Assembly (NCBI RefSeq): GCF_050947875.1
Contig: NC_134573.1
Location: forward strand, 69,974,315-70,038,314
DNA: 64,000 bases
DNA from: Dermacentor variabilis
Lineage: Eukaryota > Arthropoda > Arachnida > Ixodida > Ixodidae
Direction: 5' to 3'
Shown here piece by piece: positions 58,617 through 64,000 of this stretch. Below the pieces are notes generated by a model. That model had not been told where the DNA came from. It saw nothing but the letters and a program-made list of their open reading frames with translations, and ran no database searches. A program made the translations under genes and the position numbers. Within the stretch, counting starts at the first letter, position 1. Each line of letters begins with the position of its first letter.

Positions 58617-59374
58617 GTCGAAGTCAAATCTAAGCAACTGCTATAAGTCGAACCACGCAAGTACGTTGGACTGTCATCGTTCATAATGCTGAGTTCATGG
58701 TCGGAAGCAAATTCCACAAGATTCCGACCCATGGAATCTATTCTGGAGCTTCCTCAAACCAAGTCATGAGCATTAAAGTCACCAGTGATAATACAGGGTC
58801 CAGAAGTCGCCGTCAGGATCTCTCGCAGTCAGTGGCCGTCGAACCGTTTAGATGGGGAGGTGTAGGCGCCGATAAGGGTGAAGACCACTTTATTCTTTGT
58901 AGCGCGGAGACACACGCATTGGTTTCCATCATGAAGCTGTACCGAGTGGACAGTGTAAGTTAGTTCTGTACAGATCTAAACAATTACTTTGCTGTACTGC
59001 CCGCACGTCGACGCCATAAGGCTTCGTACCCAAAGAGGCTTAGCGCTTCTCACACGTTTCGTTTACATATTATCACTATTGGAAATCGGTTCGTAAAAAT
59101 GTATCGGCGGAAAAATGAAATCTGTGATTTTAGACCTGTGGCATTCCACTGCATAATCGTCTCACTAAGCGCTTCATCGCGGAGTGAAGGCAGTGGAAGA
59201 GCCATTGAGCTTACGCGAGATTTTCAAGCACTGGACTCAGGGCATGCAACACTTGCACTGCGCTTCGAGCTGTTGGCGTATTCGAGTTGCCCAAAAGCGT
59301 GCGAATCACATTTATCAGACTTGAGCATTGTTACAATTCGGCGATCATTCTCTGTCAGCTCATCTGGGTGAGGG

Positions 59375-60876
59375 CATGATCATTGTGGGGCCACCCCTTG
59401 TTGGGGTTTATCCACAGTGATTATCTTTGCCAGTGGTGGCCATGCTTCATCCACGGGATTCTTTTCAGCTGCTCTATTATCAATACTCGGTTTGTACACA
59501 TTCTCCAGTGGGGTTGAAGCAGATTCAACAGCAACAGGCTTTGAGGCACACGTATTCTGTGTGTGGAGAGCAGAATTCCTTGATGAGCGTGTGCGACGAG
59601 AACGACGCCGCCAGACGTCAGCAGCTGCTTCACGATGAGTCGACCGGTCCCTCCCCATTTTCTTCAAAATGGAGAGTTCTTTCTTAACTCTTGGTCATTG
59701 TTTTGATAAGTCATCGCCTTTTACAGCCATATCACATCTACCATGATGAGTTCATTGTGCATGTCATCCACAACACATCGTCAACATTACCCTTGCGCCC
59801 TTGCGGCCTTTATGGTCCTTGCGCCATAAAACAGCACACATCATCATTGATAAGTCATCGTGGGGCCCTTGACAGTTTGGACACTTATAAGTTTTAGCCT
59901 GCCAGTTGTCTGCAGAGTGTTGTGCTGCACAGCGGGTACATATCGTAGACTTTCCACAGACGGCGCTCACGTGACCGTGTTTCTGGCAGTTTCTGCACTG
60001 CAGGGGCTTGAGAACAAAGGGCCGGACAGCATGTCGGAAATGACCTACTTTCCCATGCGACGGAAGACAATTTAAATTACCTTTAAAGACACTTTTTACG
60101 CATCTGGAATTTCCGTGACGAGCCACGTGTAGTATTTGGGTCCCATGATTGGCAGGCTTTATCAAAATTGGTAAATCTTCGCCCGAGATGGCCGCATCAA
60201 TATGGCACCTGTAGTAGCCTGTATATATGACGCCTGTAGTAGTCTATTTTCCCATCGGGAGGTTAGTACGAACGTTCATGCCACCGAGGGCAGGGAAAGC
60301 TCGCAGAGAATCCAACGAAGACGCTTGAGCGACGCCTACCGCAACACTCTTCCGAGGGTTGACTCGAACGTCCTCAATGCCATTTGGCAACAGTTTCTTG
60401 AGCTCAACCTATGCGACTTGCCTGTTGAGGAACCTCGTGTCGCCGAGTAGCACACGTGAGAAAAGGATGGTGTACTTCGACGAACTCTGCGGAGTCCTCC
60501 TAGTAGATGTGTCCACAGAGGCCCTAATCATCCTCCGTTTTGCTTTCTGACTCAGGACAGTCACGTAGTCGTCGTGGGAGCTGTCGTTGCTCTCGATCGA
60601 GTCTATCAGCGTAGCCACGCTGTCGATGGAGAGGCAGTTCCACTTCCTTGAGGCTGCCGACGTGGGCGCCGCTAAATCAGGTGGGAGTGTGGGTGGTTCC
60701 ACTTCCATTCCCGTCGAGCAGAGAACAGTGTTCCCCAAAGAAAGCGAGAACTACCAGAAAATACTGGTGACGAAGAACAAACACAAAGCAATAGAATCAC
60801 TTCGTCGTCTTCCGGGTCTAGGGGAAAAGTCAGTGATCAGGGCACGACCCTCAGTGCTTTGCTTTAGCCGAGCCAT
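59375..60876 (-). pseudogene. ORF1 (gag-like, three zinc knuckles) of the I-like LINE
   Basis: RNA-binding nucleocapsid-like protein of the element. The candidate start is ATG at 60876 (MARLKQSTEGRALITDFSPR), broken by a shift after about 40 codons. 60738-60409 reads SRKWNCLSIDSVATLIDSIE and SQKAKRRMIRASVDTS. After a stop, ELKKLLPNGIEDVRVNPRKS and ALGGMNVRTNLPMGK lead to 60165-59764, which carries zinc-knuckle motifs CRNCQKHGHVSAVC (about 59995), CTRCAAQHSADN (final Cys replaced by Trp) and CPNCQGPHDDLSMMMC. A Ser/Arg-rich tail follows to about 59375. The three-knuckle layout before an endonuclease-RT-RNase H ORF is usual for I-like LINEs. Not functional here. Confidence 0.8.
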
Positions 60877-63664
60877 TTGTGCACGGACACCGCTTTCTTG
60901 CGATACACGAAGTTATCCGGGTAGACCGGAAGCTAAATGACGCTCGAAGGTGAAACCGTGACTGAGAGCCTGTCGCTGAGGGCGGCGTGGGTAATGGCCC
61001 TAGATACTCTACCATTGTAGGTTGTACCCTACACTGCTAGATGTCGCTATGCAGAGCATGCCAACTGTCCAGTTCATGACGAGCTTTGAACAAAGCAGGC
61101 CGGATTTACAGACCGGAGGCACATAACAGCTAGCGCATAAAAAAAGAGCTACAGACAATAAATAACAAGAAATTTTAAAGTGATCGCTTTAGGTGAGACC
61201 GGAAGTCGATGATATATGTAAATATAGCTTCCACTGACGTTTGTTTGTGCATACTCCGTTTACACTTATCTATTTCGTTTACTGTATCTCACAGAATCTC
61301 GCAGAAATCTCGCGAAATCTCACAGAAATCTAAATTCAAGCACGGGCAAGTGAAAATTGCAATTATAAAGTAATGTTCGCAGTGCTGAGTAGCATCAGGA
61401 GTTGTTTGTTTGGGATTTGCCTGACCATTGATCTGCTGATCAAGAGCGGATGCTTTTGATATCATGTATGGTTGTGTTCAATATGAGCTCTAACAGCGGT
61501 GAATGTGGTTGAAGATCCTTCAAGACTGCGCGGCAGTGCCGACGTGCGAAAGGTTGCAGAACTGTACACAGTTTCAGTTGCTGGCATTATTTAAACCCAT
61601 TTTTCTCATTTTAGAGCCACTGCGTTGTCTGGCAGCCTCTTCGACTCTCGACACCAGTGTCGCAGCTCATATTGAATTCGGGTGCACATCGTGTATTGTA
61701 CCCGTTTCAACTGGTGTGCTGGTAGTTCGCCATCATATACATCTGCCGGAACGCGATCTCATTTTTTTCTGCTCCTGCGTGTCTATTCCTACTGGCACAG
61801 TCTTTTCTTAATCGTTTCTTAACTTTAGTAATAATAATTACGTACAAATAACAATTATTATAATAATATTAGGCGTTCCCAATGGCGCATGCTTCTCAAA
61901 GTGAGTAAATGTCTATGTACCTTGTGGAGCACCGAACAATAAAAATTGCTTTAAAGAATAAGATTAATATCTCGAGCTAAGCCTCAATGCCGCCTTCAAT
62001 AATATCTAAGTAATGCATGTTATGCAAGTTTCAAGTGTCAGTCACGTGACCATATGCCAGTTTTGTATCTAACAGTGGCTTCCGTCCAGCAGGCTGTCTC
62101 TTCGCTGTCGTACGACTCGCGCTGGATCAAATTGAAAACTGTCCGTATTTCGCGGTCCGTAATTTAAGGAAATCGGCAGCTAATAGAAATGAAATGGGGG
62201 CATTCTGAGGGACTACTTGTAATAGTATATTTACAACAGCCAGTTCTTCGTCAATATATATTGGTTTATACGGATCTATGGTATCATATGGATGTATATA
62301 TGTCGTGATCATTTTTAAGATTTCTGGAATTTCGAAAAGCTGCCTGTTCCAGATATGATAAATCTAGTCCTTGCGCTGGACTATTGGGAGAGGCGCACAA
62401 TACTTGCACGAGAAATCCAAACACATATCTAAGTAGTTAAATATCACTAATTAACTTCTTGATAAATTACTTTGCTACATATTGCAGTTTGCTTTTTGTA
62501 GGCCTTGTATTCGCAAGGTCACTCCGTTTCGAATGAACTTCCAGAGTTCCAGAATGACATCAGTTTGGAGACATGCGGCCTCAAACTCGCCGTAAAAATG
62601 GATTGTTTTCCCACTTATTTTTAACAAAGCGCTCGTTTATTCCCTGAAGCACAAAATTTATTACAATGTCCAGGTATTTTGCCCCACACTTTGGGAAATG
62701 ATATCTCGAAACTGATGTCGTGCTGGAGATTAACTTTAAGTAGATGCGCCTCGGAAAGTTATCGGCCACAATTCGTAAATTGCTGTACGTGTCGTAATCC
62801 TCTAAAAAGTTCATTAGGGAATTTTTATTCATTAGTTCAATCCACCTGAAGGACACAAATTCTGCTATCTGCCACATGCGACTTTAAAAATACCAGAAAA
62901 ATTAAAAAATGATAACCCTCTATGTATTAGTCGAGGTCTACATTGTAGAGAATTACGTCATAATTTTTCGCAAAATAGGCAAGGTTCATAGATGACAATT
63001 TAAAGAACGCCTGCCTTTTTTCACGTACGAAAAGTTATAGTCGTGCATGAAAGCATAAATAACAAAAGTAATCCTTGAATACAGGACATAGAAAAACGTG
63101 AAAACAGTGAAAAATGTGAAGTCCTTCCTGCCTTCTTTTTCAGTAGTCTTCAGTTGATCAGTAAGAAAAGCTATTGTATTCAAGAAGTGACAGCAGCTAT
63201 ATTCCCTCTTTCATAGCATGCCGTTATATATATACCATACGAAGTCTTCATCGAAGCACTTGTATTTATAAACGTGTGTGCGACGACCCTTTCGCCCAAT
63301 TTTTGTTTGGTGCTCCTAGAAAACAGATCTTGATTTACAAGTTTTCACACAACATTACGGAAGCTTTCAGTCACGGTTCGCCCGTTACATTGTTAAGAAT
63401 ATTTTTTCGAGTGTTTAGCGCAAAGGCTACAAAACAACTGACAGCTGAGGTGACAAACATAAGCGCCACCTTCAGCAATAGTTTATTAGAAGCAGGAATG
63501 ACAGTGCTTTTCTGGATAGGGATATCGAAGAAAACTAACATATTCTTGGCAAAGCTTATCTTGCATTGCGGATAACAATATTATTCTCCAATTTTTGTCG
63601 TTATGCCTGCGCAAATGAAAGTATTCAAAAACCAGAGATGAGCAACCACGCAAGCTGCCGTGTA
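60877..63664. other. Unassigned DNA, possible LINE 5' UTR at left
   Basis: 60877-61130 may be the 5' UTR of the I-like LINE on the minus strand. 61285-61332 holds four copies of a 12-base aatctc(a/g)c(a/g)gaa-like unit. 62540-62830 resembles 25480-25800. No gene recognised. Confidence 0.4.
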
Positions 63665-63860
63665 TGGCTAATCAGCCTTCGCAGCCTTTGGTGAAATTTT
63701 TACATTCATCTCTAAGCGTGTCGTTCAGGAACCACCCTTCAGCTATTTGGGATCCGGGTAGTGCCACTTTAACTAACCAACCAGAAGCAATACAAAATTG
63801 TTGCGCACGTTTAGGATCATCAGACTACAACAGCACGCAAAGTGCATCCTACATAAAGTC
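63665..63860 (+). pseudogene. LINE RT thumb fragment (Jockey/CR1-like)
   Basis: HPSAIWDPGSATLTNQPEAI then QNCCARLGSSDYNSTQSASY (about 63738-63850) matches the segment LEYASxIWDPxxxxLxxxLEAxQNRAARFxxSxYxxxxSVxxxK that follows RT in Jockey/CR1-type LINEs. The rest of the element is not present in the preceding DNA, so this is an isolated fragment. Confidence 0.7.
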
Positions 63861-64000
63861 TTTTCCTGCTTACGACCCACCGGCAGTTGTCTCTGTTTGT
63901 CTCGCAAAGCATTTCATCACAATCACTATCTTCATACGCTTTTGATAATTTCATCAACATACCCCTACCTCCTAACGCGTCGACCATGGGCAGAATGTAT

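Larger units (their letters stand above)
55170..59205 (-). pseudogene. ORF2 of the I-like LINE
   Basis: Minus-strand order. Endonuclease: MQWNATGLKSQISFFRRYIF (about 59165), FTLIGAYTSPSKRFD (about 58880), IITGDFNAHDLV (about 58790), SCLDLT at 58620, then the SINE, then LVSWHLG and DIETHGSDHIPI (about 58310). RT: SSSPGLDGITYAVPCHL (about 57660), FRRDRSSIDNVIELVT (about 57370), motif A ALFLDVKSASDKVTHEA (about 57285), where the usual KAFD is KSASD, motif B CHGVPQGGVLSPTLFN (about 57105), motif C LSIYADDISIC (about 57000). RNase H: a VYSYSSVSENLTG strand in which the first catalytic Asp is replaced by Tyr, SELAALRAAVE with the Glu, and AISCDSKAALQSL with the second Asp (about 56035). The self-insertion follows, then LPGQCGIVGNHLADDAARR (about 55700). 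The end RLDDRPFTEAMTLGAWPHSS and LKATDLIARL closes at 55170. Inactive. Confidence 0.9.
55017..60876 (-). mobile_element. I-like LINE with RNase H, two later insertions
   Basis: Read on the minus strand: ORF1 (60876-59375), ORF2 (about 59205-55170) with endonuclease, RT, RNase H and a C-terminal domain, then a 3' UTR ending with the gggtagcaaa, ggttaacctccctgcctttc and TC-rich tail at 55017. A SINE (58384-58616) lies in the endonuclease, and an opposite-strand tail copy of the same family (55768-55978) lies in RNase H. Possible 5' UTR extends to about 61130. Near full length but with many stops and shifts. Confidence 0.9.

Overview
This window looks like repeat-dense nuclear DNA from an arachnid, most probably a hard (ixodid) tick. 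The inference rests on a recurring tRNA-derived SINE of the kind described in ixodid ticks, several LINE families whose 3' tails (aataaagtttttc followed by catc or cctcct repeats, gaatctt repeats, gat repeats) I associate with tick genomes, long (AT)n tracts, and a Penelope-like GIY-YIG endonuclease piece. Species cannot be fixed by reading alone. I found no host protein gene, rRNA, genuine tRNA or CRISPR array that I can support. Almost all recognisable coding potential belongs to transposable elements.

Layout. 1-1110 is a decayed LINE reverse transcriptase (RT). 1186-5800 holds degenerate tandem repeats, an inverted repeat and a LINE tail. 7963-8228 is a SINE. 10356-13464 is a 5'-truncated but well-preserved LINE with a perfect 12-bp target-site duplication (TSD). 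13686-18079 is a candidate terminal-inverted-repeat (TIR) element built largely of internal repeats. 18958-20162 is a minus-strand LINE. 22680-24676 is a 2-kb foldback element with Ala/Glu/Arg-repeat ORFs. 24750-30323 holds SINEs, an RTE-type LINE end and an LTR-like segment. 30744-35953 is a complete Ty3/Gypsy-type LTR element inserted in an (AT)n tract, followed by a Penelope-like fragment. 41405-42920 is a tandem array carrying a LINE-tail insertion.

The most structured region is 44340-53848. One plus-strand RTE-type LINE is split into three pieces by two other LINEs, and one of those is itself split by a solo LTR. 55017-60876 is a minus-strand LINE of the RNase H-bearing I-like group, interrupted by a SINE and by a short opposite-orientation copy of its own family. 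In both complexes the interrupted frames can be followed across the insertions.

How the parts relate. SINEs lack enzymes and depend on LINE machinery. The SINE at 29384-29619 and the LINE at 44723-46956 both end in (ATT)n, which makes that LINE lineage a candidate partner. The nesting gives a relative order of activity: RTE first, then the Jockey/CR1-like LINEs, then the LTR. The Gypsy copy, with one visible difference between its LTRs, is probably the youngest insertion. I did not find a convincing new enzymatic or defence system. The least explained structures are the foldback element at 22.68-24.68 kb and the TIR candidate at 13.69-18.08 kb.
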